This document shows, piece after piece, positions 38,943-48,539 of a stretch of 64,000 nucleotides of DNA (position 1 is the first letter of the stretch; each line of letters starts with the position of its first letter). The translations under genes and the position numbers were made by a program. Under the pieces are notes generated by a model. That model had not been told where the DNA came from and ran no database searches. It saw only the letters and a list, made by a program, of their open reading frames with translations. Source of the DNA: Oceanobacillus sojae (GTDB taxonomy: Bacteria > Bacillota > Bacilli > Bacillales > Amphibacillaceae); NCBI RefSeq assembly GCF_900162665.1, contig NZ_LT727809.1, forward strand, positions 455,229 to 519,228, read 5' to 3'.

Positions 38943-39686
38943 GTGCTGGAACAGATAGATGGTATCGTATTAAAAACAAAAGACTATGGGGAAACACATA
39001 AATTAGTAACAATTTACAGCGGGAAATTTGGGAAGTTTCAGGCTCTGGCAAAAGGGGCAAAAAAAACAAAAAGTCGAATGGCTGCTGTTACGCAGCCATT
39101 CGTTTTTGCCCGATTTTTTGTTTATCTTGGAAGCGGGTTGAGTACAATACAGCAAGGAGAATTATTAAACTCACATCGCAAAATACGCGAAGATTTCGTG
39201 AAAACAGCTTATTGTTCCTATATTGCAGAGCTGACAGATAAGCTTCTGGAAAATCAAAATATAGATCCGTACATATTCGGACAATTTCAACAAACAATAA
39301 AGTGGATTGAAGAGAATGATCAGGCTGAAATCCCAATAATGATGTATGAATTAAAACTTTATAAAAAAGCCGGGTTTGCCCCGGTCTTAAATCAATGTAT
39401 AAATTGCGGGTCAACGCAGCAGCCTTTTGCGTTTTCTGTCGTGGAGGGCGGCTATTTATGTCCTAAATGCCATCATTTGGATCCGGAAGCAATAGAATTT
39501 TCTCCAAAATTGGCCAGGATTCTATATCTATTTTCCGAGGTAGAATTAGAACGTATCGGAACCATCCAAATGAAATCGGAAAATGTGAAAATGTTTCAGG
39601 CCATTTTAAAAGCTTACTATGATCGTTATGGAGGATATTTCATAAAGTCGCGAAAGTTTTTGGATCAGCTTGATTTATTTAAGTAA
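38943..39686 (+). CDS. recO: DNA repair protein RecO
   Basis: 247 residues. N-terminal OB fold (GIVLKTKDYGETHKLVTIYS), then a helical domain and a zinc ribbon CINCGSTQQPFAF...YLCPKC (~144-178). Loads RecA with RecF/RecR and anneals strands. GTG 38943 follows GGGTGATT. Odd feature: codons ~45-55 form a perfect 11-bp hairpin followed by TTTTT (39075-39107), like an internal terminator. The stop codon is 3 bp before the glyQ promoter -35 box. Confidence 0.94.
   Translation: MLEQIDGIVLKTKDYGETHKLVTIYSGKFGKFQALAKGAKKTKSRMAAVTQPFVFARFFVYLGSGLSTIQQGELLNSHRKIREDFVKTAYCSYIAELTDKLLENQNIDPYIFGQFQQTIKWIEENDQAEIPIMMYELKLYKKAGFAPVLNQCINCGSTQQPFAFSVVEGGYLCPKCHHLDPEAIEFSPKLARILYLFSEVELERIGTIQMKSENVKMFQAILKAYYDRYGGYFIKSRKFLDQLDLFK
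39075..39107 (+). terminator. Terminator-like hairpin inside recO
   Basis: CGAATGGCTGC (39075-39085), loop TGTTAC, GCAGCCATTCG (39092-39102), then TTTTT. Perfect 11-bp stem within coding sequence. It may cause premature termination, or be chance. Confidence 0.5.
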
Positions 39687-39689
39687 TAA

Positions 39690-39719
39690 TTGACAAGTCA
39701 AGGACGGATAGAGTATGAT
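39690..39719 (+). promoter_or_regulatory. Sigma-A promoter of glyQS
   Basis: TTGACA (39690-39695), 18-bp spacer, TATGAT (39714-39719), just after the recO stop and ahead of the T-box leader. Confidence 0.85.
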
Positions 39720-39725
39720 TTGTAC

Positions 39726-39972
39726 ATATATCTTAAGTATAAAATGCGAGAAAATAGTCGTTACGATGATGAAGAAAAGTACTGAAGTATTGTCTGTAAA
39801 AAGCGAGCCTGGAAATGGTGTGAGCCAGGTATATGGAGACTTCAGGAAGGAACTTTGGAGTAACAGCAATGAAAAGAGGCTCTTGTAAAACAAGAGCAAA
39901 TAGGGTGGAACCGCGGTTTTAAGCCGTCCCTATGTCTGTCGTTAAAACAGACATAGGGACGGCTTTTCTTAT
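39726..39972 (+). promoter_or_regulatory. Glycine T-box riboswitch upstream of glyQS
   Basis: The invariant T-box antiterminator sequence AGGGTGGAACCGCGG is at 39902-39916. Stem I with the AGCGAGCC...GGTGTGAGCCAGG distal parts precedes it. A candidate Gly specifier GGA lies at 39835-39837 (ATATGGAGAC). A 17-bp terminator stem (39922-39938 / 39948-39964) plus TTTT follows. Uncharged tRNA-Gly pairing should stabilise the antiterminator and turn on glyQS. Confidence 0.95.
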
Positions 39973-40031
39973 TGGTTCTGTCCGGTGCGAAATATGTTGT
40001 AAATTTCTTATCCATTAAAGGAGTGGAGTAA

Positions 40032-40910
40032 ATGAATATTCAAGAAATGATTTTAACTTTACAAAATCATTGGTCAGATCAAAATTGTATCTTAATGCAG
40101 GCATATGATACGGAAAAAGGTGCAGGAACTATGTCTCCAATGACGCTGCTGCGAAGTCTGGGACCAGAACCATGGAATGTTGCTTATGTAGAGCCTTCCA
40201 GACGGCCGGCGGATGGCAGGTACGGAAAAAACCCGAACCGGCTGTATCAGCATCATCAGTTTCAGGTTATTATGAAGCCTTCACCAGCTAATATTCAAGA
40301 ACTGTATTTAGAGTCTTTGAAAAAACTTGGAATTGATCCGCTCAAGCACGATATCCGCTTTGTAGAGGATAATTGGGAGAACCCGACCTTGGGTGCTGCC
40401 GGTCTTGGCTGGGAAGTATGGTTAGATGGGATGGAAATCACGCAGTTTACCTATTTCCAACAAATTGGCGGTTTAGAAGCCAATCCGGTAACGGTGGAGT
40501 TAACATATGGGATAGAACGGCTTGCTTCATATATTCAAGATAAAGAAAATGTCTTTGATTTAGAATGGAATAATGGCGTGACACTTCGTGATATTTTCTA
40601 TCAGCCGGAATATGAGCATTCTGTGTATACATTTGAAACATCAAATACAGATATGTTATTTGATTTATTTACAAAATATGAACAGGAAGCAAAAACAACG
40701 ATGGAAAAAGGGCTCGTCTTCCCTGCATATGACTATGTTTTAAAATGCTCACATACCTTTAATCTTCTGGACGCTAAAGGCGTTATTTCCGTAACAGAAA
40801 GAACAGGCTATATTAGCCGGATACGTAATCTGGCCCGCAGCATTTCAAAGATTTATGTACAAGAGCGTGAAAAATTAGGCTTTCCAATGTTGAAAAAGGA
40901 GGTAAACTAA
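40032..40910 (+). CDS. glyQ: Glycyl-tRNA synthetase alpha chain
   Basis: 292 residues. Class II catalytic core: motif-like [16 protein letters not shown] near the start, [27 protein letters not shown] and [10 protein letters not shown]. Catalytic subunit of the tetrameric (alpha2beta2) GlyRS. ATG follows AAAGGAGTGG. glyS begins immediately after the stop, so they are translated together. Confidence 0.98.
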   Translation: MNIQEMILTLQNHWSDQNCILMQAYDTEKGAGTMSPMTLLRSLGPEPWNVAYVEPSRRPADGRYGKNPNRLYQHHQFQVIMKPSPANIQELYLESLKKLGIDPLKHDIRFVEDNWENPTLGAAGLGWEVWLDGMEITQFTYFQQIGGLEANPVTVELTYGIERLASYIQDKENVFDLEWNNGVTLRDIFYQPEYEHSVYTFETSNTDMLFDLFTKYEQEAKTTMEKGLVFPAYDYVLKCSHTFNLLDAKGVISVTERTGYISRIRNLARSISKIYVQEREKLGFPMLKKEVN

Positions 40911-40911
40911 A

Positions 40912-42987
40912 ATGGCACAGGATATATTAATTGAAATTGGATTAGAGGAGCTGCCGGCTCGCTTTATCGATGATGCAGAAGCTCAATTTTTAAATAAAAC
41001 AATAAAATGGCTGGATGAACAGCGTATTTCCTATGCGTCTGCAGTTTCTTTCTCCACACCGCGCAGATTAGCTGTCCTTATAGAAGAAGCAGCTGAGAGT
41101 CAGGCATCGATAGAAGAAGAGGCAAAAGGTCCTACTTTAAAGATTGCAAAGGATGATCAGGATAATTGGACAAAGGCCGCAGAAGGATTTACCAGAGGGC
41201 AGGGAAAAACAACGGATGATATTTATATCAAAGAAGTGAAAGGAACTTCTTATATTTATGTGAAAAAATATATTGAAGGAAAATCTGTGCAATCCTTACT
41301 TCCAGAATTTAAGGATATTATAGAGTCCATCACATTCGGTAAAAATATGCGCTGGGCAAATGAAACATTGCGTTATGCACGGCCAATCCGCTGGCTGGCT
41401 GCACTATACGGCAATGAGGTAATTCCTTTTGAAATTGCTCATGTGAAAACTAGCAATGTCACATACGGCCATCGTTTTCTCAGCGGCAAGCTTACAATAG
41501 ATGAACCGAAACAATATGAGCAATTACTAAAGGATAATTATGTTATTGCGGATGCTAAAAAACGTGAGGATATAATTGTGAAGCAGCTTGATGCTTTACA
41601 AGAGAAAAATACGTTCCAAATTCCTGTCGATAAGGATCTTTTAAATGAGGTGAGAAATCTTGTGGAGTATCCGACAGCTTTTGTCGGCAGTTTTTCCACT
41701 TCTTTCTTAGCATTGCCAAATGAAGTTCTCATTACATCTATGGCGGAGCATCAGCGTTATTTTCCTGTAGAGCGTGATGGTGAACTGCTCCCTAAATTCG
41801 TCGGTGTAAGAAATGGTGATGAGCATGAGCTGGAAACAGTGATCCGGGGAAATGAAAAGGTTCTTCGTGCGCGTCTTGCGGATGCAGAATTCTTTTTTGA
41901 AGAAGATAAAAAGCTTTCCATTGACTTCTTCCAGGAAAAGCTGACCAGGGTTGTGTTTCAGGAGAAGCTTGGTACGTATACAGATAAAGTTAATCGTGTT
42001 AAAACAATTGCAAAACATTTTGCGGAGGAGCTTTCTTTAAAAGAGCTTAAAGAAGTTGAACGGGCAGCTGAAATCAGCAAGTTTGATCTGATGACCAATA
42101 TGGTAAATGAATTTACAGAGCTTCAGGGCATTATGGGGGAGAAATATGCTGCTTATTTTGGAGAGGCTAAAGTGGTTTCTCAAGCTATCCGCGAGCATTA
42201 TCTGCCGAAGCAGTCACATGGGGAACTTCCTGCAACGACAGTTGGTGCCGTATTAAGTATCGCAGATAAAATAGATACCATTGCGGGATGTATCAGTGTT
42301 GGCCTAATCCCGAGCGGTTCTCAGGATCCATATGGCTTAAGAAGACAGGCAATGGGAATCCTGCGCATTCTAAAGGATCAAAATTGGGATTTAACCATAG
42401 AATCACTCATTGAGTATACTTTATCAGTATTAAAGAAGACAGGCTTAACAATAAACGCTTCTGCTAAAGATGACTTGCTGGTATTTTTCGCCTCCCGTGC
42501 GGAGTATTTAATGCGTGAAGAAAATATTGAAGCAGATATAATCCATGCTGTCGTAGACAATCAATTAGGTATATTTCATGTTGCAGTGGAAAAAGCACAT
42601 GTTTTAGCTGCGAAAAAAGCTGATGATCATTTTAAAACCTCTCAAGAAGCTCTTGTTCGTGTGTTGAATTTGGAAAACAAGGTAGAGAATACTGATTATA
42701 AGGTAAATCCTTCCCTCTTCCAAACAGAATCGGAAAAAGTATTATATGAATCTGTAGAAGCAGTGAAATCAACTTATGCCGAATATTTAGAAGCCCAAAA
42801 AAACGAGGAGGCATTACAGCTTCTTGCCGGACTTGCAGATGATATTCACGCATTTTTTGATCATAATATGATTATGGACGATAATGAAGAAGTAAGAAAA
42901 AACCGTCTCTCTATCATCCATGAGCTTTCTGTGCTAATCTTGCAATATGCAGACTTGCGAAAAATAGCATGGAAACAGCACGCATAA
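40912..42987 (+). CDS. glyS: Glycyl-tRNA synthetase beta chain
   Basis: 691 residues. N-terminal IEIGLEELPARFIDDAEAQF, middle segment with LITSMAEHQRYFPVE and ADAEFFFEEDKKLS, HD-like region (SIADKIDTIAG), and C-terminal anticodon-binding-like helical bundle. Binds tRNA-Gly for the alpha subunit. ATG follows AAAGGAGG; 1 bp after glyQ. A weak terminator dyad follows. Confidence 0.98.
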   Translation: MAQDILIEIGLEELPARFIDDAEAQFLNKTIKWLDEQRISYASAVSFSTPRRLAVLIEEAAESQASIEEEAKGPTLKIAKDDQDNWTKAAEGFTRGQGKTTDDIYIKEVKGTSYIYVKKYIEGKSVQSLLPEFKDIIESITFGKNMRWANETLRYARPIRWLAALYGNEVIPFEIAHVKTSNVTYGHRFLSGKLTIDEPKQYEQLLKDNYVIADAKKREDIIVKQLDALQEKNTFQIPVDKDLLNEVRNLVEYPTAFVGSFSTSFLALPNEVLITSMAEHQRYFPVERDGELLPKFVGVRNGDEHELETVIRGNEKVLRARLADAEFFFEEDKKLSIDFFQEKLTRVVFQEKLGTYTDKVNRVKTIAKHFAEELSLKELKEVERAAEISKFDLMTNMVNEFTELQGIMGEKYAAYFGEAKVVSQAIREHYLPKQSHGELPATTVGAVLSIADKIDTIAGCISVGLIPSGSQDPYGLRRQAMGILRILKDQNWDLTIESLIEYTLSVLKKTGLTINASAKDDLLVFFASRAEYLMREENIEADIIHAVVDNQLGIFHVAVEKAHVLAAKKADDHFKTSQEALVRVLNLENKVENTDYKVNPSLFQTESEKVLYESVEAVKSTYAEYLEAQKNEEALQLLAGLADDIHAFFDHNMIMDDNEEVRKNRLSIIHELSVLILQYADLRKIAWKQHA

Positions 42988-43048
42988 TTAGAATGTAAGG
43001 ATTTCTTTCTTAAAAAAGGAATTTTAATGAATAAAGTCGAATGATAAT

Positions 43049-43095
43049 AACGTACCATGTTCTAAAAATATAAAGGAATCATGGTACGTTATCCT
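43049..43095 (+). terminator. Hairpin after glyS
   Basis: AACGTACCATG (43049-43059) pairs with CATGGTACGTT (43080-43090); loop about 20 bases; only a weak T-rich tail, so termination is uncertain. Confidence 0.5.
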
Positions 43096-43180
43096 TTATT
43101 TACACTAATTTTTATGTATTCAAGCAATGCTATTTATAGTATTCATTTGCTAATAAAGCAACAGTATAGGTGGTGAAAAA

Positions 43181-43810
43181 GTGGACTTATCGAAAAGGCA
43201 ACAGCAGATTATAGAAATAGTAAAAGCAGACGGTCCTATCACGGGGGAGCATATAGCAGAGCGCCTTACATTAACCCGGGCTACATTGAGACCGGATTTA
43301 GCTATTCTGACAATGGCTGGTTTTTTAGATGCACGTCCTCGTGTAGGCTACTTTTATACGGGTAAAACAGGTTCAGAATTATTAACAGAAAAAATAAAAC
43401 GGTACAAGGTTCATGAATTTCAGCAAGTCCCTGTTGCTGTAAATGAAAAGGTATCCGTATATGATGCCATATCCACGATGTTTTTAGAAGATGTTGGCAC
43501 TCTGTTCGTTGTAGATGAAAATGCCTGTCTGGTTGGTATCCTTTCCCGGAAAGACTTATTACGTGCAAGCATGGGAAGACAGGACTTAAGCTCAATACCG
43601 GTTCCAATTATAATGACAAGAATGCCAAATATCACGGTGTGTCGCAAAAATGACCTGCTTATTGATGTAGCTCATCAGCTGATATCAAGACAGATTGATG
43701 GAGTCCCCGTTGTTAAGGACACAAAACATGGCCTTGAGGTAATTGGCCGGATTACAAAAACAACGATGACAAAGCTGCTGGTTGAGTTAACCATTGAAGA
43801 TAAAATATAA
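43181..43810 (+). CDS. ccpN: Transcriptional repressor CcpN
   Basis: 209 residues. N-terminal helix-turn-helix (SKRQQQIIEIV, ITGEHIAERLTLTRATLRPDL) and two CBS domains (~80-135, 145-205; VGILSRKDLLRASM, RQIDGVPVV). In B. subtilis CcpN represses gluconeogenic gapB and pckA in the presence of glucose. GTG 43181 follows AGGTGG. Pairs with yqfL downstream (29 bp). Confidence 0.93.
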   Translation: MDLSKRQQQIIEIVKADGPITGEHIAERLTLTRATLRPDLAILTMAGFLDARPRVGYFYTGKTGSELLTEKIKRYKVHEFQQVPVAVNEKVSVYDAISTMFLEDVGTLFVVDENACLVGILSRKDLLRASMGRQDLSSIPVPIIMTRMPNITVCRKNDLLIDVAHQLISRQIDGVPVVKDTKHGLEVIGRITKTTMTKLLVELTIEDKI

Positions 43811-43839
43811 CTTTTAAAAACTAGGGAGAGGATGTCAAA

Positions 43840-44652
43840 ATGACTGAGCAGAAAATTATTTATGTGCTGTCTGATTCTGTTGGGGAAACTGCCGAGCTGG
43901 TAATTAAAGCCGGCCTGAGCCAATTTAAAAATGGGGATTATAAAATTCAGCGCGTTCCATACGTGGAAGATAAAGAAACCATTGATGAATTTTTGCAACA
44001 GGCAAAATTAAATTCAAATCTTGTCGGTTTTACACTTGTTAATCCGGAATTACGTGCTTATTTAAATAAACGTGCTAAAGAAATAGATATTGAAGCAGTT
44101 GATATAATGGGCCCTATCATGGACGCGATGGAGCGCGTTTTTAGTGATGAGCCGCGATTGGAAGCCGGACTTGTCCATAAATTAGACGAAGATTATTTTA
44201 AGAAGATAGAAGCCATAGAGTTTGCTGTAAAGTATGATGATGGAAGAGATACAAGAGGAATTACCCGTGCGGATATTGTATTAATAGGCGTCTCCAGAAC
44301 ATCCAAAACTCCGCTCTCTCAATTCCTGGCGCATAAGCGGTTTAAAGTGGCGAACGTTCCGATTGTTCCGGAAGTTGACCCTCCAGAAGAGCTTATGATG
44401 GTTGATCCTAAAAAATGTATTGGCTTGCGCATATCCTCAGAAAAGCTGAACGGGATTCGAAAAGAGCGTTTAAAAGCTCTTGGGCTCGGTGATCAGGCAA
44501 CCTATGCAAATGTAAGCAGGATTAAGCAGGAATTAGAATTCTTTAATGAAGTAGTTGAAAAAATAGGCTGTCCTGTCATTGATGTTTCCCACAAAGCAGT
44601 GGAGGAAACAGCTAACCAGATTATTCGTATGTGGCAAGGAAGAAATGAATAA
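43840..44652 (+). CDS. yqfL: Putative pyruvate, phosphate dikinase regulatory protein (YqfL)
   Basis: 270 residues. DUF299/PSRP family with the P-loop [15 protein letters not shown] (~150). Relatives are bifunctional kinase/pyrophosphorylases acting on PPDK or PEP synthase. In B. subtilis the yqfL product influences CcpN activity, fitting its place after ccpN. ATG follows GGGAGAGG. The following 687 bp hold no gene. Confidence 0.92.
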   Translation: MTEQKIIYVLSDSVGETAELVIKAGLSQFKNGDYKIQRVPYVEDKETIDEFLQQAKLNSNLVGFTLVNPELRAYLNKRAKEIDIEAVDIMGPIMDAMERVFSDEPRLEAGLVHKLDEDYFKKIEAIEFAVKYDDGRDTRGITRADIVLIGVSRTSKTPLSQFLAHKRFKVANVPIVPEVDPPEELMMVDPKKCIGLRISSEKLNGIRKERLKALGLGDQATYANVSRIKQELEFFNEVVEKIGCPVIDVSHKAVEETANQIIRMWQGRNE

Positions 44653-45339
44653 GGTTATTTAAAAAATACACCAAACGTCCTAATTTTCTTGACTATATTT
44701 TAATATTTTCAAAGTCTGTCAGAAAGCAAAATGATACATTGCAGTAAATAATTTCAGACACAAATTGTGTGAAAAGCATTCTGTTTACAGCTATAAGTGC
44801 GTGTTTAAAAAGCACCTAAATGTTTTCTCTTTTATCTAGTATGTGTTCTTGATTCATTTACGCAGTAGGGTGATATAACAAGGAAATAAATGCATTTATT
44901 TCCTTGTTATATCACCCTACTGCTACCTTTCAGCAGAGCTGAAAGGCGTGTGAATCGGGAGATTCACACGAATGGATCAAATCTAATTTTTCAGCAAATA
45001 ATACGAGCAAGGATAAACTGATAATCACTTTTTGAACACGCTCTATAACGGAATGTTTTTCTTTTTTCAATAGTTTTATAAACAAATTAATAGAAATCTA
45101 TTAAAAAATATATTATAATGGTAAATCGTATGAGCAGATTTATATAAAATGCAATTTTAATCATAATTTGCTTTGAAAAAGAAGGATTCTGCGTATCCTT
45201 TGTAGAAACTATGTTAAGGCTATTTTTTTTGAGTATAAGGAAAAAATATGTCGAATAATGAATAATGAAGCAACAGCAGTTTAAAAAGGAGGATTTTGCA
45301 CAATCTCTCTAAGAAAAATAGGAATAGTTGGTGGTAACC
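44653..45339. other. yqfL-dnaG gap: repeat element with hairpin cluster, no gene
   Basis: Flanks are AT-rich with no coding frame. The centre is the miniature element at 44798-45042. The dnaG promoter should lie between ~45060 and 45330; I could not place it with confidence. Confidence 0.6.
44798..45042. repeat. Dispersed miniature repeat, copy 5, with hairpin cluster
   Basis: Ends GCGTGTTTAAAAAGCAC (44799-44815) and CACTTTTTGAACACGCT (45026-45042) are inverted. Inside are three perfect dyads in a row: a 62-bp palindrome without spacer (44862-44923, centre ATGCAT), CCTTTCAGC-AGA-GCTGAAAGG (44926-44946), and CGTGTGAATC-GGGA-GATTCACACG (44947-44970). The other copies lack these. Confidence 0.85.
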
Positions 45340-47151
45340 ATGGCTAATCAAATACCTGAACCAATTATTGAAGAAGTGAAAAAATCCAATGATATTGTCG
45401 ATGTCATCGGAGAGTATATTCAATTAAAAAAACAAGGTAAAAACTATTTTGGCCTATGTCCTTTTCATGGTGAAAATACTCCGTCCTTTTCGGTCACTCA
45501 AGAGAAACAAATTTTTCGCTGCTTTGGCTGCGGAAAAGGGGGAAATGTATTCTCTTTTTTGATGGAGATGGAAAATTTCACATTTTATGAGGCGCTGAAA
45601 CACTTAGCTGATCGCAGTGGAGTAGAATTACCGGAAACATCAATTAAAAAGGAATCATCCTTGTCAGAGGAAACAGAGCAGATGCTCTCCGCTTATGGAT
45701 GGCTGACAAAATTATACCATCACCTCATAAAGTATCAAAAAGATGGGAAGGATGGGTTAGAGTACCTAAAAAGTCGCGGAATTACAAAAGAAACGCTGGA
45801 AGAATTCCAGGTTGGTTACGCTCCTAATAAACGCGATTTCACTGCAAAGTTTCTTATGCAGAAAGGGTATTCCAAGCCGATGCTTTTAAAAAGCGGCATT
45901 TTAGCAGGGAATGACAATAATGAAGTCATTGACCGTTTCCGGGGCAGAATTATTTTTCCTATACGGAATGCGCTTGGGCGTACTGTCGGGTTTGGAGGCA
46001 GGTCATTAACAGACGATAGCGGCCCTAAGTATTTAAATAGTTCAGAAGGTGAGCTTTTTCAAAAAAGTAAACTTTTATATAATTTTGATTTGGCGAAGCG
46101 CCATATCAGAAAAGAAAATGAAGCTATTTTAATGGAAGGTTATATGGATGTTATTTCAGCTTATCAAGCCGGAGTTAAGAATGTTGTGGCGACAATGGGA
46201 ACTGCATTGACAGAAACGCAGGCAAAGCTTTTAAACCGTTACGTTGACACAGTAATCATTTGTTATGACGGTGATAGTGCAGGAATAGAGGCCCGTTATA
46301 AAGCATCGCTTTTACTGCGGTCGATAGGCTGTGATGTCCGGATTGCGAATTTAGATGCAAAAGAGGATCCGGACAGTTATATCCAGCAACATGGCGGCGA
46401 AGCTTTTCGAGAAAGAGTGATACGGACAAGCGACAGCTACATGAGTTTCTTTATGCGTTATCAGCGCAGACACTTTAATCTGCAGGTGGAAAGTGAACGT
46501 ATTGAATATATCGAGCGCGTTCTAAAGGAACTTTCCATGATTGAGAGTGCATTGGAACGGGAATATTATATTCAGGAGCTGCACAAGGAATTTGACTTGT
46601 CTGTAGAAACCTTGATGAATCAGCTGACACAGTATGACAAAAGAGTTCCTGCAGCTAAGGATAATCAAGGTAATAAGAGTTATACTAATCAATATGTATC
46701 TGTAACTAAAAGAAAATTGTATCCGGCATACGTTAATGCTGAAAAAAGAATTTTATCCTACATGCTTCAGGATGCCTATATTGCTGAAAAAGTACAATAT
46801 GACCTTGGAGCAGGATTTAATGTAAATGACCATAAAATTGTGGCAACGCATTTATACGCCTTTTATGAAGAAGGTAATGCACCAGATATCAGTTTATTTA
46901 TGGAGAGACTGTCAGATGAACATTTGAAAAATCAAGTCATTGAATTGGCCTTGTCAAGTGATGTGGAAAACAGCACAGAAGAAGAAATTGATGATTATTT
47001 ACGAATGATTCATCGGGAGGCTAATCAAAGCCAGACGAAAAAGAGCTTAAAAGAGCAGCAAAAGAAAGCAGAGCGGGAAAATGACCCTTTGGAAGCTGCG
47101 CGTTTGGCAATGGAGCTGATTCAGCTGCAAAAGCAAAAAAATGAAAATTAA
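45340..47151 (+). CDS. dnaG: DNA primase DnaG
   Basis: About 603 residues from ATG 45340 (GGTGG upstream); an in-frame GTG/ATG further up is weaker. CHC2 zinc finger CPFHGENTPSF...FRCFGCGKGG (~36-62), toprim core with EGYMDVISAYQAG (~266) and CYDGDSAG (~307), and C-terminal helicase-binding region. Makes RNA primers for replication. Starts the macromolecular-synthesis operon with sigA 27 bp downstream. Confidence 0.97.
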   Translation: MANQIPEPIIEEVKKSNDIVDVIGEYIQLKKQGKNYFGLCPFHGENTPSFSVTQEKQIFRCFGCGKGGNVFSFLMEMENFTFYEALKHLADRSGVELPETSIKKESSLSEETEQMLSAYGWLTKLYHHLIKYQKDGKDGLEYLKSRGITKETLEEFQVGYAPNKRDFTAKFLMQKGYSKPMLLKSGILAGNDNNEVIDRFRGRIIFPIRNALGRTVGFGGRSLTDDSGPKYLNSSEGELFQKSKLLYNFDLAKRHIRKENEAILMEGYMDVISAYQAGVKNVVATMGTALTETQAKLLNRYVDTVIICYDGDSAGIEARYKASLLLRSIGCDVRIANLDAKEDPDSYIQQHGGEAFRERVIRTSDSYMSFFMRYQRRHFNLQVESERIEYIERVLKELSMIESALEREYYIQELHKEFDLSVETLMNQLTQYDKRVPAAKDNQGNKSYTNQYVSVTKRKLYPAYVNAEKRILSYMLQDAYIAEKVQYDLGAGFNVNDHKIVATHLYAFYEEGNAPDISLFMERLSDEHLKNQVIELALSSDVENSTEEEIDDYLRMIHREANQSQTKKSLKEQQKKAERENDPLEAARLAMELIQLQKQKNEN

Positions 47152-47178
47152 TTCAACAATTTGGAAGGAGGGGGACTC

Positions 47179-48294
47179 ATGGCCGAGCAAAAACCTTCGC
47201 ACATGAAAGAATCCGAACTGACATTAGAGCAAGCAAAAGAAAAATTAGTAGACATGGGTAAGAAGCGTGGTACGCTTGCTTATGAAGAAGTGGCTGACGG
47301 TTTATCTAATTTTGACATGGAACCCGAACAAATGGATGAATTTTATGAGTACCTGGAAGAACAGGGTGTCGATGTGCTGGGTGAGTCTGAGGATGACCCC
47401 GAAATGCAGAAAATCGCAAAAGAGGAAGAAATTAATCTTAATGATCTCAGTGTACCTTTAGGAATTAAGATTAATGACCCGGTCCGTATGTATTTGAAAG
47501 AAATCGGCAGAGTAGATTTACTTTCTGCAGCAGAAGAAATTGAACTTGCTTCCCGCATTGAAGAAGGGGATATTGAGGCTAAAAGAAGATTAGCTGAAGC
47601 CAACCTTCGTCTCGTTGTCAGTATCGCCAAACGGTATGTTGGACGGGGAATGCTTTTCCTTGATTTAATCCAAGAAGGAAACATGGGTCTGATTAAAGCA
47701 GTTGAAAAGTTTGACTATCGTAAAGGATTTAAATTCAGTACCTATGCGACCTGGTGGATCAGACAAGCAATCACACGTGCCATTGCCGATCAGGCACGTA
47801 CTATCCGTATTCCGGTTCATATGGTGGAAACCATTAACAAATTAATTCGTGTGCAGCGTTCCTTACTCCAGGATTTAGGACGGGAACCTACTCCGGAAGA
47901 GATTGGTGAGGAAATGGAACTGAGTCCTGACAAAGTCCGGGATATTCTAAAAATTGCTCAAGAACCAGTGTCATTAGAGACACCAATCGGGGAAGAAGAT
48001 GATTCCCATTTAGGTGATTTTATCGAGGATCAGGAAGCAGTTTCTCCATCAGATCATGCTGCTTATGAGTTATTAAAAGAGCAGCTGGAGGACGTATTGG
48101 ACACCTTGACCGACAGAGAGGAAAATGTACTTCGTCTGCGCTTTGGGTTAGATGATGGAAGAACAAGAACGCTTGAAGAAGTAGGAAAAGTATTTGGTGT
48201 AACCAGAGAACGTATCAGACAGATTGAAGCAAAAGCATTGCGGAAATTAAGACACCCGAGCCGAAGCAAACGCTTGAAGGATTTTCTTGATTAA
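47179..48294 (+). CDS. sigA: RNA polymerase sigma factor SigA (RpoD)
   Basis: 371 residues from ATG 47179; GGAAGGAGGGGG is ideal and an in-frame TTG at 47161 overlaps it. Region 1.1 remnant, region 2 ([37 protein letters not shown]), region 3, and region 4.2 ([13 protein letters not shown]-like, [20 protein letters not shown]). Primary vegetative sigma factor. Usual end [14 protein letters not shown] loose repeat end (TGTATTTAAAAAGTCC) follows. Confidence 0.98.
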   Translation: MAEQKPSHMKESELTLEQAKEKLVDMGKKRGTLAYEEVADGLSNFDMEPEQMDEFYEYLEEQGVDVLGESEDDPEMQKIAKEEEINLNDLSVPLGIKINDPVRMYLKEIGRVDLLSAAEEIELASRIEEGDIEAKRRLAEANLRLVVSIAKRYVGRGMLFLDLIQEGNMGLIKAVEKFDYRKGFKFSTYATWWIRQAITRAIADQARTIRIPVHMVETINKLIRVQRSLLQDLGREPTPEEIGEEMELSPDKVRDILKIAQEPVSLETPIGEEDDSHLGDFIEDQEAVSPSDHAAYELLKEQLEDVLDTLTDREENVLRLRFGLDDGRTRTLEEVGKVFGVTRERIRQIEAKALRKLRHPSRSKRLKDFLD

Positions 48295-48363
48295 GCTTAA
48301 AAAGTGTATTTAAAAAGTCCGATAAACAGGACTTGGTCATCATAGGCTTATATTTGCCAGCAG

Positions 48364-48407
48364 ACTGGAATGTGCAAGTTAGAAGTAAGTTACTTGCATA
48401 TTCCAGT
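48364..48407. repeat. Inverted repeat after sigA
   Basis: ACTGGAATGTGCAAGT (48364-48379) pairs with ACTTGCATATTCCAGT with one G-T-type mismatch, loop about 12 bases. No T-run follows. It sits next to a loose end of the dispersed repeat family at 48303-48320 and may be a rearranged copy. Confidence 0.5.
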
Positions 48408-48539
48408 TACTATGTGTATTCAGTTATAGAAAAGCGAATCAGCTATTTATTGAATAGTGTTTTTTTAGATAAGGATAGTCCCTTTATTAGTGATAGTTAT
48501 GATTTGATAAATAATTAAGCTAAAAATACAGGTGAATAT

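Noticed and set aside
38734-38958. 74-residue frame leading into recO
   Set aside because: Lies in repeat copy 4; recO has its own RBS at 38943.
48333-48518. 61-residue frame after sigA
   Set aside because: Runs through an inverted repeat and a loose element end; no RBS.
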